Below are positions 1-11,481 of a stretch of DNA of 64,000 nt, piece after piece. This stretch comes from Macrobrachium rosenbergii. Its lineage: Eukaryota; Arthropoda; Malacostraca; Decapoda; Palaemonidae. The translations under genes and the position numbers were made by a program. The stretch is taken from assembly GCF_040412425.1 (NCBI RefSeq), contig NC_089795.1, forward strand, positions 84,752,163 through 84,816,162, given 5' to 3'. The notes under the pieces are model-generated. The model had not been told where the DNA came from, did no database searches, and worked only from the letters and a program-made list of their open reading frames with translations. The number at the start of each line of letters is the position of its first letter. Positions within the stretch are counted from its first letter, which is position 1.

Positions 1-1221
1 CAAAGGAATAAAAATTCTTTGTGCCCTTGTAACTCTTATCATGACCTGAGTAGAGAATGAGCTTGGGACCAAACCAGAGAAAAGTCACTAGCTATACCAC
101 TGAATTACTGTAACCATCAGTGGTGGAAGAACATACAGTGTAAGAGGAGGAGGGAAAATGAACTCATTAAGGATCATTGCATTTAAATAGATTTCAAAAT
201 AGAACAAAGTGATACATTCACTATTCATGAAAATGAATTAGTGACACATTGCAGAGCTTCTGAACACAGATTTCATGGCTTCTCAAAGCTAGTCAGCCAG
301 CCTCAGTTTTAGTACGATGGCTTCAATTCCACAAGAATGTTTTTTCTTTAATATAGGGTGTCCACTTTAATTCATTCCACTTTGGATGAAATCTGATTAA
401 GCAAGCAGGAATTGCCGACCACTAGTTGCTTTTCAAAACATACGATACTAATCTGTACCAAAATGTGATTTTTATTGGAGTAAATACTGCAGTAGATGCT
501 CTATGCTAGATTAATTTCTAAACTTCACTCATACAGTACTTGACTAAGTTCCTATATTTTATTCCTTTAATCCATATGAGTCAATAAGATAAAATGTGCA
601 ATGCTTGGAAAGAATCACCTAAATGATGTCAAAGTGAAATTAAAGTCATTCCAAAGAGAAAGCCAAAATGCATTGGACGCCTTTAAGTTGCTGTTGAGCT
701 GAATTTCACATATAGGAAGAACAGTGAATGTGCTTCTACATCTTACTTCACCTCTGATTATTACTCGAATTTTGTGTTTTGCATAAAGACAAAGGTGACG
801 CTGATAGACAATGATTTAAGAAGTACCAGGTTAGTATAGGTAAGAATAGCACTAAAAGCAGAATGGCAGTCAGGAATGAAAGACACTCGAAGGTTCATTG
901 GGGAAGAGGAATACTGTATTTCCCCATGAAGAAACCAGAGGCCATTACATGGCCTTTCTGCACTTCACACTGTAGCTTATGTGGAAGGGAGACAAAGAAG
1001 GCAAGTCTCTCCAGATAATTCAGAACTGTAACTTACCAGTTCAATAAGATCAAACGCTGAAGATCTAGAGAAAAGGATAATCTCACCTTGCATGCATCTG
1101 CTGCGTAAGAATTCTTCATTCCATATGGTTAACAACATTCATACCAATAGAGCCTAGCATATTCATGCACACACACAAAACTTAGCAAAGATTCAGCACA
1201 AAAGTTCATGTAAGGCAAGAT
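1..1221. other. No gene seen
   Basis: AT-rich sequence with no open frame, splice pattern or repeat boundary I can support. Confidence 0.6.
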
Positions 1222-1650
1222 TGTAAGAGGTGCAAAAAAATGAGCAGGTAAAAGAGAACTGCTGCTTTATTTCAGATCCAGGCAGTTTATATAGCAGCAG
1301 ACTGGTGCCGTGCCGCGAAAGACAATGAGATTGTGTGTGCCCTGAGGTCGATAATAATTAACAATAATATACAGCGAGCAAGTACACTTTACAATATAAA
1401 AACAGACAGAATTCCAATATGGATATAATCTTGATGCCTGCAAATGAAGAAATACAAGATACGCAATTGACAACAGGTGAACAAATACATACATAGTTTA
1501 AATGATTGAAATTGCGTGACCTGGCACGTTAGGCGTGACCAATTGTATGGCGAAGAAAATGGCACGCCACCATAGAAAACTTGCTCGGCGGAGACTTAGC
1601 AAATGACACGTTCGATGGAGACTCCGCTGACGGCTCTGTAGGTGACTTTA
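1222..1650 (-). mobile_element. Solo LTR of a Gypsy-like retrotransposon
   Basis: On the minus strand it begins TGTAAAGTC-like and contains a TATA box (CTATATAAAC, near 1290), followed closely by AATAAA (near 1266-1271). Its ends are near-inverted (TGTAAGAG on the + strand). CAAGAT stands on both sides (1216-1221 and 1651-1656), consistent with a target-site duplication. The start resembles the LTR at 7375. No internal coding region remains. Confidence 0.55.
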
Positions 1651-1754
1651 CAAGATGTCTGCACAGAACAACAGCCAAACAAAGCACTGCCAGTTAACCA
1701 CATTGTTGTTAAGCTTCAGCAACTGATTACAAATCACATGAGTCCAGCAGTTAG

Positions 1755-2004
<250 letters not shown>

Positions 2005-2005
2005 T

Positions 2006-2415
2006 TGTAAAGACCACACGTGTTCCCCGCCAGGAGACCAACAACCAAGATGAACTTTCCCTTCCATGAGTTATCCGGCGAGAAGAGCACATGCTCGAAG
2101 AAACACAGCTTCTCCCATAGGACTTTGATACGTATTTCGCTGTAACCATTATTGTCTCATATCATTCATGATCACCACTATATGCATTGCTATGCAAGTG
2201 CTCTGGTCATATACTCGTAATGTTCAACTGAATCATCTGTATCAAGTTGTATGTATGTTTCTGTCTATGAACAAACACAGACACCTAAACTCAATCCATT
2301 TTGATTTGTCAGAGAGCAATAACTACATTGCGGCTCTCATCAGCCGATAACCTCTGTGAAGATTCTGTACATCAATCAGTAAGGAGTCAGTAATAGACTA
2401 GACAACAACCAGCCA
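2006..2415 (+). mobile_element. 5' LTR of a compact LTR element
   Basis: It starts TGTAAAGACCACACGTG and ends CCAGCCA. It matches 3066-3540 over its length, including the blocks CAGGAGACCAACAACCAAGA, TACTCGTAATGTTCAACTGA and TCTGTACATCAATCAGTAAG. It inserted next to, or within, the (TA)n tract, so no target duplication can be read. Confidence 0.75.
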
Positions 2416-2417
2416 GC

Positions 2418-2969
2418 ATGTCAGTCCAAACCTTCCTTACATTGGCAATCCCGGAGAGGCCGATGAGAAATGTCCGACCCACGGAGATCACCCACGCAGC
2501 CCTCGCCGCCTCCTCCACACAGCCTGCCGCCGTCCTCGAGCCGACGAGAGATATCCGACCCAGGGAGGTGACCCACCCCGCCAACGAAGCCCTCGCAGCC
2601 TCCTCCACACAGCCTGCTGCCGTCCTCGAGCCGACGAGAGATGTCCAACCCACAGAGATGACCCACCCTGCCAACGAAGCCCTCGCCGTCTCCTCCACAC
2701 AGCCTGCCACCGTCCTCGAGCCGAGGAGAGATGTCCGACCCATGGAGATGACCCACCCCACTGTCTCCTCCACACAACCTGCTGCCGTCCTCGAGTTCCT
2801 GCTGGATGGCATCCTCAAGCTGGCTACCGAAGGATCAGCTGACATCATCCTTCAGCCTGCTGACATCCTCGAGTTCCTCAAGCTGGCTACCGATGGATCA
2901 GCCGACGTCATCCTTCAGCCTGCTGCCTGCCCAAAAGCCAAAACCGTCGCACCCATTACTCACTGCTAA
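2418..2969 (+). CDS. ORF of the compact LTR element: repetitive protein, 183 residues
   Basis: The ORF starts at an ATG three bases after the 5' LTR and ends in TAA at 2967-2969. The centre is a tandem repeat of 30 residues (90 bp; anchor TCCTCCACAC at 2511, 2601, 2691 and, shortened, 2765). Each unit carries ASSTQPAAVLEP and an acidic/basic RDxxP motif. The C-terminal part has two copies of a LKLAT(E/D)GSAD(I/V)ILQPA unit. No protease, reverse transcriptase or zinc knuckle is visible, so this could be a degenerate Gag or an unrelated passenger. Base composition is far more GC-rich than the surroundings. Confidence 0.5.
   Translation: MSVQTFLTLAIPERPMRNVRPTEITHAALAASSTQPAAVLEPTRDIRPREVTHPANEALAASSTQPAAVLEPTRDVQPTEMTHPANEALAVSSTQPATVLEPRRDVRPMEMTHPTVSSTQPAAVLEFLLDGILKLATEGSADIILQPADILEFLKLATDGSADVILQPAACPKAKTVAPITHC
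2480..2790 (+). repeat. 90-bp coding minisatellite, about 3.5 copies
   Basis: Units of 90, 90 and 74 bp, measured between TCCTCCACACAGCCTGC anchors. The period is a multiple of three, so the frame is kept. Confidence 0.85.
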
Positions 2970-3049
2970 TACCAAGGCGGGAGAAAGTACGAACAACCCA
3001 GCTATGATGTTGTCAGCAAGACGATTTTCAGTTTTTGGGCCTTTCTTGG

Positions 3050-3065
3050 TTGGGGGGGGAGTGTC
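3050..3065 (+). other. Polypurine tract before 3' LTR
   Basis: A GGGGGGGGAGTG run sits immediately before the TGTTAAGACC start of the 3' LTR, the usual position of the plus-strand primer of LTR retroelements. Confidence 0.55.
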
Positions 3066-3540
3066 TGTTAAGACCACGTGTGTGGCCTGCCAGGAGACCA
3101 ACAACCAAGATGAACTTTCCCTTCCGTGAGACATCTGATGAGAAGACGACACATGGTCATTTTGTCAAGAAACACAATGCATTTCTCATGTACCCATACT
3201 GACTTTTATACAAAATGTATGTATGTTTCTGTATGTGAACAAATATTTCTCTGTACTTAATCCCTGTTTTTTTGTCACATTTCATTCACTTCTGCAAGCG
3301 CTCCAATCATGTACTCGTAATGTTCAACTGAATCTTTTGTATCAAAATGTATGTATGTTTCTGTATGTGAACAAACACAGAAGCCTAAACTTAATCCCTG
3401 TTTTGATTTGTCAGAGAGCAGTAACTGAGTTGAAGCCAAAAAAGTTAACTCTCAGCCAATAACCTTAACAAAGAATATTTGTGAAGATTCTGTACATCAA
3501 TCAGTAAGGAGTCAGTAATAAACTAGACAACATCCAGCCA
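3066..3540 (+). mobile_element. 3' LTR of the compact LTR element
   Basis: TGTTAAGACCACG to CCAGCCA. It is about 65 bp longer than the 5' LTR because of an internal duplication (ATGTATGTATGTTTCTGTAT occurs twice, near 3211 and 3347). Divergence between the LTRs means the element is not recent. Confidence 0.72.
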
Positions 3541-3837
3541 GGTATTTTACATGTTGAAGCTAACAAATAACCTTGGCTTAATCTAATATATGAACACATA
3601 TACCGTATATATATACAGAAATCAAAGGATAAAAGAATGGGCGAAGTTTTGAACAAAAAGCGACTTTACCTTATATATATATATATATATATATAGACAA
3701 ATATATACTATCTCAAGTTCTCTATTAAAAACATTCGCCATATAGACAGGTAGGGACCACCTATTCTTAAGGCTGATATATATATATATCCTGTTCTGTA
3801 AGGTTTAAACTGAATACATATAAACATCAGGCTGATA

Positions 3838-3839
<2 letters not shown>

Positions 3840-3886
<47 letters not shown>
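3840..3886. repeat. (TA)n microsatellite
   Basis: Alternating TA within a broader AT-rich patch (3600-4060) that also has TGTATG variants. Confidence 0.9.
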
Positions 3887-3888
<2 letters not shown>

Positions 3889-4043
3889 TAGTTTATATAT
3901 ATAAATAAATATATATATGTATATAAATATTTATAAATATATAAATATATGTATATATATATATATATACATACAGTAGTATGTTTATGTATGTATATAC
4001 ACATATTGTATATGTTTATATGTATGTATGCATATATATATGC

Positions 4044-4216
<173 letters not shown>

Positions 4217-4316
4217 TCACAAGGACCTCTATAATAATTTCAGACTTTCAGAGGATTGCCTGCCACCATCTTTAAAGGACCAAATAATGAAGAAACACGA
4301 ACACGTTGGACGCCTG

Positions 4317-4561
4317 CAGTGGCGTCGTTTCAGGTTTTTTAGTGGTTGGTGCGGGGGAGAGGTTTAGAACTTATGGTATGGGTGGGGTGGCGAGCGAAGC
4401 GAGTCCTATCAGCTGGGGGGTAGGGGTGCACTGAAGGCACCCCCCCAAGAATTTTTTGGAAATTTGTGCACATTTCGGAGCATTTTGAAGCCATGTAAGA
4501 GCTGTATTGAATTGTTAAAGCAGGTAAGAAGTGTGCCACACCCACCCACATATTACTGTTA

Positions 4562-4620
<59 letters not shown>

Positions 4621-4707
4621 TCAAAGGCTAGGGGCAAACCAAGTCTTTGTGGGGGCATCAGTGTCTTGAGGGGGCCAAGTGCACCCCCCTCCCAAATGAC
4701 GCCCCTG
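4317..4707. mobile_element. MITE nested in the fold-back element
   Basis: Terminal inverted repeats CAGTGGCGTCGTTT on the left and, in reverse on the right, CAGGGGCGTCATTT. CAGNGGCG ends are seen in hAT-like non-autonomous elements, but I see no clean 8-bp target duplication. It contains G-rich arms and a (TTA)n tract. Confidence 0.6.
4553..4620. repeat. (TTA)n microsatellite
   Basis: About 20 copies of TTA inside the MITE. Confidence 0.97.
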
Positions 4708-5033
4708 CGTGACGGTATATGTAAGCACAAGGCCGTCGTTAACAGCTTACTTTACTTAATCCTGTCCTGTGACTTTGGGTACTAGGTCTTGTCTGCTGGG
4801 TTAATGAACAACTCAAAGGAGAAAAGATGCAGCTGCGAAGAAGGTCACGTTGAAGCGACACCCGCGGGACAAGACCTAATGCCCAGGTCACAGGCCAGGT
4901 TGCGGAGAAGCCATTAACGATCTTGTACTTACGTATATGTCTGAAATGTCTGTGCTTTTTCATATGGTCCTTTGAAGATGGTGGCAGGCGATCCTTTGAA
5001 AGCTTGACATGTACATACACATGTTTTATTTAT

Positions 5034-5039
5034 ATATAC

Positions 5040-5119
<80 letters not shown>

Positions 5120-5124
5120 ATACA
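5034..5124. repeat. (TA)n microsatellite
   Basis: TA array just outside the right arm of the fold-back element. Confidence 0.95.
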
Positions 5125-6990
5125 CATATAAACAAAAATCACAGATGCTGAGGCATGGGATTTTAGCATAAGCCAGTAAATACCACATGAAAATAATAGT
5201 CAGAAATTGAGTACCAGGTAGTTCTCCATTTATTCATTCATATTTGGGGCATAAATGAGATGCATTTCAGAAGAATGACAAAAGAAAATAAACCAAAGGA
5301 ACAAAAGCCGCGATGTGGTTGATTGTCAGCGGGCAGCGATGGAAGAGGAAACGTAAAGATTGATTTTTAAAAATTTTTTTCACCAAGGCTGAAGTATGGC
5401 GAATATTTTCTGCGATAGCTGACACATGAGCATGTGCACGCATAATTTTCTGATTTTTGAATTCTGTAAAGTCAGGGTACGAGTTGTTAAGTATTACTAA
5501 CGATGGCAACAAGGAAAATTTGGCGAAACAATCGCTTTCATAATTATGGTCAGGCTTCTGAAAGGTAGGTCGGTTGAATTCAAAGGCGAGTAATTAATGA
5601 GGTATCATTGCCATCACCTGCACTTCAGGTGATTGAACAGTTATGTGATTTACAGAATTCATATTGGTCGGTGGTCCGTTAATTTGAGAGAAAGTGTTCC
5701 TTGTCACTTGGACATATTTTTTGGTGGCAATTGTGAAGTGTCAGTCACACGGATAATCTATTTCCTTCAAGTCTAATAAAAAAACAATACATTAACATTA
5801 AATGAATAGATTTAACATTTTCAGTCTTTTTAATGATATGGCCTTTTTTTTTACTGGAAAGATTCTTTGTTGCAAGATGTCCCGGTATGTGATAGCTTTT
5901 TTTTTTTTTTTTTATGCCTCGAACAGATATGCAGACGGTCACACGCCAACATTTGACATTTCACTGCGGAGGCAGAAAGATAACTATATCCTGTTGTTTA
6001 TCGCTACGTGTCATCCACCTTCAGTGATGGTGTTTTATGTTTGAGAACAATCCGGTTAACAAATTCAAGAATTACTTGATGAAAACCAATGATAGGCTAC
6101 ACAGCCAAGTACATTCTCTTAGAGGAGTTTAGTGTCCAAACCTGTTTTGGCTCCTGTGTTTTCAATTACTCTCTACCACTGCACGCATTTTTCTTCTAGG
6201 TCTATAGAGTACCTCTGGCTCCAGGCCTTGCGTCTCTGTTGTTTGGTCAAAGACCATAGTCCTACACCAGGCCCCCCTAATCCCCCTTAACATATTACCG
6301 CACCTCGGGCAAGGGCCGAACTGGCATATCCCAAAAACCAACTGACATCCAGTCAGTGATTCTTCCGTTTGATTTTCGAATAAGGTTGGCAGCCCAGTGG
6401 CCACCCGCCCCCCCTGCACACAGCATAGCAAAGGCTTTTGCCCGGCACTAGCATCTCCATCCGGTTACTTATTCGAATATTGACAAGACCTAATTAAGCA
6501 TAGTCTTGGTGTATGTTGTTATTTTTGCGTTAGATTTGACTAGTACCAATTTCTCAAAAACAGTAAAGCAAGAATGAAATAAAAGTTTCAGCGGACCCAG
6601 AATTTTATACTAATAAAATAACTACCACTTGAATATTTAGAACTGTAAAGTTAAATGAGGTTCACAGAATGAATGCTCTCGATAGTAAAAGGAAAACACG
6701 ACAAAAAAGACAAGAATAAAAAAACTAGATGCATTTATTTTATTACTGCATAAGAAAGTATACAGTACACAAAAAGCTGATGAAATAGACTGATGTGTGA
6801 ACGAAAGCTTGAGAAATACGAGGCAAGGCATGACGTATTTTAAGTGTGGAAACCCCTTGACAGTCTGTAACACAGGCCAAAAATCAAGAATACTGGTTAC
6901 ATGGTCAACAGGCTCATATATATGGCAACTCAATAATGCATCTGGCGTGACTCATCTGCCTACAATAACAATGCAGATAGCCCATTTCGA
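5125..6990. other. No gene seen
   Basis: Non-coding. A GC-richer patch at 6160-6470 has a minus-strand open frame of 89 codons that resembles no family I know and is probably part of an old repeat. Confidence 0.5.
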
Positions 6991-7009
6991 GTAATGAGCA
7001 ACGTGTAAA

Positions 7010-7372
7010 CGCACTGTGTTTCAAGAAGCTGGAAAGAAACAAAAAGGCATTCCGGGTGGCCATCCACGGGAAGGACGGCTGGGTGTCGATAGACCTCCTC
7101 AAGCCCGCACTTCTGGAGGAAGAAGTCGGTGGCACTCCCCAAAACCCCCCGCAGGAAGGGATGCCCCCTCAGCCCACCTTGGCTGCAATAAAATCTCGTG
7201 GGCGCCCCCATAAGGCCCAGGACCAGGCAGGGGAGCAACCAACCACTCCCATATGCAAGACACCGAAGAAGTCGAACACACCCCCCAGCTGACATCGAGA
7301 AGACGCGGCCGTCTCCGACGCCCCAGCAGATACCTGCTTTGATCAGCCATTACCTACGTCTTGGGGGGGAGT
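7010..7372 (+). pseudogene. 3' end of Gypsy-like pol (integrase C-terminus)
   Basis: The frame at 7056-7292 begins with a conserved-looking GWVSIDLLKPALLEEE. Gypsy integrases typically end with a Val-Ser-Ile-Asp-Arg-Leu-Lys-Pro-Ala motif. A second frame then gives SRRRGRLRRPSRYLL and stops at 7342, matching the usual basic, Arg-Pro-Pro-like tail, so there is at least one frameshift. The rest of pol is absent: this copy is truncated at its 5' side. Confidence 0.65.
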
Positions 7373-7374
7373 AT

Positions 7375-7745
7375 TGTAAAGTCCCCGCTCAACAGGTTTT
7401 CTATGAGGAACCTCCCGTTTTCTACGGTGCCTTCACAGCTGACCGTAGGTCGCAGTACTCAGCCTTTATTATCATTATGTAATTGTACATTTATTATCTA
7501 TTCATTTTTGCCCTTATGCACTGTGTATGTGCCAGAGTATTTTTGTGTCTAATCTGCTATTGTTAATTATCACGTTATCTGTATGTACCTGTCCTCTTTT
7601 ATGTAGAGAATAGTTTTGACCTTGGGTCACTTGTATATTTTTTGTACTGACGTCCGCGTATACGCCACTTCCTAAATAAACTAACCCCCACCAAAATCAC
7701 TTTCATGCATCATAATAAAGTTTTCATCTAACCTACCTATCTCAC
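7375..7745 (+). mobile_element. LTR of the truncated Gypsy-like element
   Basis: It is preceded by a polypurine tract (TTGGGGGGGAGTAT at 7362-7374). It starts TGTAAAGTCCCCGCTC, contains AATAAA near 7675, and plausibly ends at CA near 7745. The right border is uncertain. It shares its start with the solo LTR at 1222-1650. Confidence 0.55.
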
Positions 7746-8229
7746 AGACTCATCATCAACTTAGAGTTACGGGCTGCTCTAGGAGCAAGAGCCCGTGCTG
7801 GCACAAGACCAGCTAAATCTGAAACAACAACAACATAAACTAGCAGTTCTTGTCTACCTGCGCTTTCTTTCGCACCCTCTCCAGTCGTCTCGAACTCAAT
7901 GAAAAGTGGACTAGGAATCATTATCCCCAAATTTAATGTGAATAATTGCCCCAGACCTACTACAAATTCTTATTGTGGTGTGTGAATGTAGGCTGATCAT
8001 TCTTATATGGCTAAGTACAGTCATTCCACGGGAAATTATATCGAAAGAAAGGAACATGGTCTAGGCCTAACCATGACTAGCTTTGTTTTGTTTTTAATCA
8101 ATTTATTGCACATTGGGAAGAAAGTTTAGTAATTACATCTATATGGAAATTAACGTATACAATAGAATTCATATTCAACTGCTCTAGTTTTGAACACAGT
8201 CTATTTGATGCGAAATAAGTTGAGGATGC

Positions 8230-8480
8230 ATGAGGAATTTCATCAAGCAAATTATAGTCTGTTAACAATTGCTTACATACATCAACTACTGTGAATATTT
8301 TGTAATAAATTGGACAGTGGACATTCCAGGCAATAGTGTTCTAGGGTGTTGGCGTTGGGCGCGTCACATAACCTACAGGAAGAAAATTGAGGAGCCCCAT
8401 CTTGCCCAGCCACCTGCCAAACTGGGCGCCAACCCAGCCGAAGACGGGCACACACAACGTTATTTCGACGAACCATGAGT
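8230..8480 (-). pseudogene. C-terminal fragment of a non-LTR retrotransposon polyprotein
   Basis: The minus frame reads CARLRLGWRPVWQ, then SCRLCDAPNANTLEHYCLEC. The pattern Arg-Leu-Arg-Leu-Gly, then Cys-x-x-Cys, Thr-Leu-x-His-Tyr, Cys is typical of the end of arthropod and mollusc non-LTR polyproteins, after the reverse transcriptase/RNase H. Only about 65 residues remain. Confidence 0.65.
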
Positions 8481-8887
8481 CCATTCGTTGGTGAGGAAGG
8501 AAGTGGTCATAGTGTTGTATTGTTCACTCTGCATTTGAAGGGTGGGTGAGCAGGTAGCCTGGTATACCATCTTCTTGCAGCACAGGAGAGATGGAGTGGG
8601 TGCATCGGCATCTGGAGGAAGTCATTTATACACGGTCAACAGTGCTGTTAGCTGATAATCACTTTGAACAAAATAATTTTTTGAACTTGTCGAGTCAGTA
8701 AAGGTGTCAGTACTTTCCAAACGCCGCGTTCGTTAAAACTCCATTTGTCTTCAGTATCTAATAATCTTCGGTGAATCATTTATACACCTCTGCTGATAAT
8801 CACGAAAATTTATTTTTGAACTTGTGGTCAAAATTACTTTACTCCCTAAAAACCATTACCCCCCAACAAACACACACACATATATAG

Positions 8888-8913
8888 ATAGAGAGAGAGA
8901 GAGAGAGAGAGAG
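8888..8913. repeat. (GA)n short tract
   Basis: About 13 GA units next to TATATAGATA. Confidence 0.9.
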
Positions 8914-9555
8914 GTGATTTATAAATCACCAAATCTACTTACGCTTACCATTGTAGTTTTTATGTTGATCGATGAGAGGTTACGCTGTATGTTATGTTTT
9001 TCTTTAAACATCCACAATACTTTTTAATAACCAGTAATGGTTATATGATGTAACTTCATCTCTCGAGCTTTTGCATATGATTAGTCGTTCAATATGTTTT
9101 GAGTTATAACTCAAAGTGAAATTTTCTTATCAACTAGACTAATCTCCCTGCATGTACAGTTTCGGCTACGGACTAACCATAAGATGATAATGCACTTTCA
9201 GAGGCTAAAGTTGAATTAAATGCGTTTGTTGATAAGACTGATTGTGCTCCCGCCCCTTATGATTAGGCTATTACTAATGACAACATTACTGTCATTGTTT
9301 CACAGTTCAAAAAGTAAAGTAACCATTAGTTTGAAGTTTTGTGCAGAAAATTGTTCCTCGGACATATTACCATAAATTTTCTAAACACTTGTAAGGTTGC
9401 ACTCGCCCTGTGGAGTCTGTCTAGTATGTACGTTATTGGTTATTATTCTCCATAGGCCTATATTCTTTTAAATCCTAATAAAAGAACTCCTCGAACGCCA
9501 GTTCTGTTTCCTGTGAGTATGCTAGCGAGAGTGGTCGTCAGGGATTTCCCTGATA

Positions 9556-9559
<4 letters not shown>

Positions 9560-9638
<79 letters not shown>
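9560..9638. repeat. (CT)n microsatellite
   Basis: Uninterrupted CT dinucleotides. Confidence 0.98.
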
Positions 9639-9641
<3 letters not shown>

Positions 9642-9794
9642 CCATCCAGCTTTTAAGTGCACGATCGTGTCATTTTTGTTTCTATATTAGCATGTGTACG
9701 TGCCCAAAAGCGGTTAATAGAGAAAGCGAGGGAGAATACATGGGTAGGCTGATGCGTTAGACATCGCGGTACATTACATTTCCGAGCAAGTCGG

Positions 9795-9855
9795 TTATTT
9801 GGCTCCGGCGCTTGGTCTTCAAGACCTAAATTTCATAATCAATCAATCAATCAAA
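9795..9855 (+). repeat. SINE-like 3' tail with (AATC)n
   Basis: CGGCGCTTGGTCTTCAAGAC followed by four AATC units. A short tandem tail after a GC-richer end is typical of SINE or LINE insertions. The 5' part is not recognisable. Confidence 0.35.
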
Positions 9856-9859
9856 GTCA

Positions 9860-11216
9860 TTTATTTATCTGCAGTTACTCAAGCTTTAATTAAACCATTT
9901 TTAATTTAAAACAGCCCACATGTGATTTTAGATGAAGTAATTAGTGAAGACTGAGAAGTGATTTTGTTGGAACAATTTCTAGCAGGGCGAAAACGACGTG
10001 AATTTAGATATTTATCGCCATCACATTTCCTGTCGCCAGTCCTTTTGTTCCTTATGTTATACAAATTTATTCCGTTTCAGATTATTTTGGCTGGTGAAAT
10101 TCTATACAAAATTGTTCTTGTTGCAGCTGCTGTCTCAGTTAAAAGTTTACATTTGGATAAAATGAAAAAGTTTCAGTATTAGCCTACTCTATTTCCAGAA
10201 CTTATTTGCTGGATATGTGTACCGGTTGGTGTTGACTGCCGGTGTTTACGAATAGTCAGGGCTGTTGAGAAAGTAGACTAATGTTTTTCCCAAGAATGCC
10301 AGTGAACAAGTGGCTGTGTGGTACAGGAGGTGATGATATTACGATGATGCTTCATAATAAAATACTAATGGATAGTTTTTAGATATCAGAAAAATTATGC
10401 TTCTTTCTGATGTCACAATTGTTATCCGTATTTGTTAACTGATATTTATAGGACAGGCCAATTGGAATGAAGGAAAGTAGACGTGAATCAAATAAATTTT
10501 TTAACATTCTCGGAAGTAAAGGAAGGCGGATGGCAGCCCAACAGTCAAATTTTTTTACATCCTCAGATATCTTCGTCAAAAGAAGCAAGAAACTTGAACA
10601 TTTGCGTTAAGACTACATCCCTAGAGTGAGGTAGATATATCAAGAAACGATGACAAATAAAAAAAAATAACTGTACCGAATTCTACAAGTATAAAAACAA
10701 GAGCATGGGAATCTGTCTTGAGGCAACGTCACAGGAAGCTGTGTTATCAAAGGGAATAGCCAGCGGAGGACTGCCATTTTTCATCCAGTGTCATATTCAC
10801 CACTGGCGGTGTTGCAGTGCTCTTCATGGCGCCCACATCAAAGATCAACAACTGGTAATTATCCTCTTTTTTTTTTTTTTTTTTTAGGAAAAGTTTCTGT
10901 CTTGCTTATGTTTATTTACAAAGCTGATGGGAACAAACAGCAGAAGATCGTGTCATCTTTGGGAGTTGAGTTCTGTTCAGAGGTACAAGGAAAAATTGCT
11001 GGGCTGCAGAGCCCCGCAAAAACTGTCTTGAAATAGTGAGTTATAATTTAAGAGTTTTTACTCTTTGGAAATATCTTTGAAAAATCAAATGATCAAAACC
11101 CTTGATATGTAGACCACGGTTTTAAGTATTAAGTTACGTTGTGGAGAATTCCTCGGTAAATGAAATATGCTGAAAGCACTAAGCAACTTTCGTCTCTTCG
11201 GCAGATTGTGTTCAAG
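9860..11216. other. Upstream of exon 1; no gene seen
   Basis: The region before the proposed start codon should hold the promoter and 5' UTR, but I find no convincing TATA or initiator. A T-run at 10867-10885 is present. Two small open frames (10705-10887 and 10788-11036) show no family resemblance. Confidence 0.5.
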
Positions 11217-11247
11217 ATGTGGCTTTTTCGCATCGCGGCTACTTTAG
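11217..11247 (+). CDS. Exon 1: start codon and first half of signal peptide
   Basis: ATG at 11217 opens MWLFRIAATL and ends in phase 1 before a strong donor (GTAAGT at 11248). Ten codons alone prove little. Joined to exon 2, however, they give a textbook signal peptide: a short N-region with Arg, then a hydrophobic run through VVTLV. Many receptor genes split the signal peptide with a phase-1 intron, and vertebrate Tie genes do so as well. I see no clear TATA box or initiator upstream. The choice rests on the frame match to exon 2 about 5.6 kb away. Confidence 0.5.
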
Positions 11248-11387
11248 GTAAGTGCTTCAGTAACTTATGCTTTTGAATTTCTTTTACCTAAAAGTTTTAA
11301 AGGCATTCCTAATAGGGTCACGTGTTTATGAACTGTATAATGAGTGTGTATCACCCGTCGGTGATTGCAGTCACCCAGATATTCGTT

Positions 11388-11389
<2 letters not shown>

Positions 11390-11476
<87 letters not shown>
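11390..11476. repeat. (TA)n microsatellite
   Basis: Pure TA array in intron 1. Confidence 0.98.

Positions 11477-11477
<1 letters not shown>

Positions 11478-11481
<4 letters not shown>

Larger units (their letters stand above)
4240..5012. mobile_element. Fold-back element (long inverted repeat) with a MITE inside its left arm
   Basis: The left arm has TTGCCTGCCACCATCTTTAA. The right arm read in reverse has TCGCCTGCCACCATCTTCAA. Further in, TGTAAGCACAAGGCCGTCGT pairs with CGTAAGTACAAGATCGTTAA, and TCCTGTCCTGTGACTTTGGG pairs with CTGGCCTGTGACCTGGGC. The arms meet near 4830. The arms match only if 4317-4707 is removed, so that segment is a later insertion. (TA)n tracts flank both outer ends. 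Confidence 0.7.

Noticed and set aside
2387..2848. Open frames on the minus strand opposite the compact LTR ORF
   Set aside because: They are shadows of the GC-rich 90-bp tandem repeat. The + strand frame starts at the expected place after the LTR.
6160..6431. 89-codon minus-strand frame with several cysteines
   Set aside because: No known motif, and its GC-rich patch looks like a repeat. Not enough evidence for a gene.
9458..9640. Arg-Glu repeat frames (also 12592, 50896, 59260) and Ser-Leu frames (39170)
   Set aside because: They are translations of (GA/CT)n arrays.
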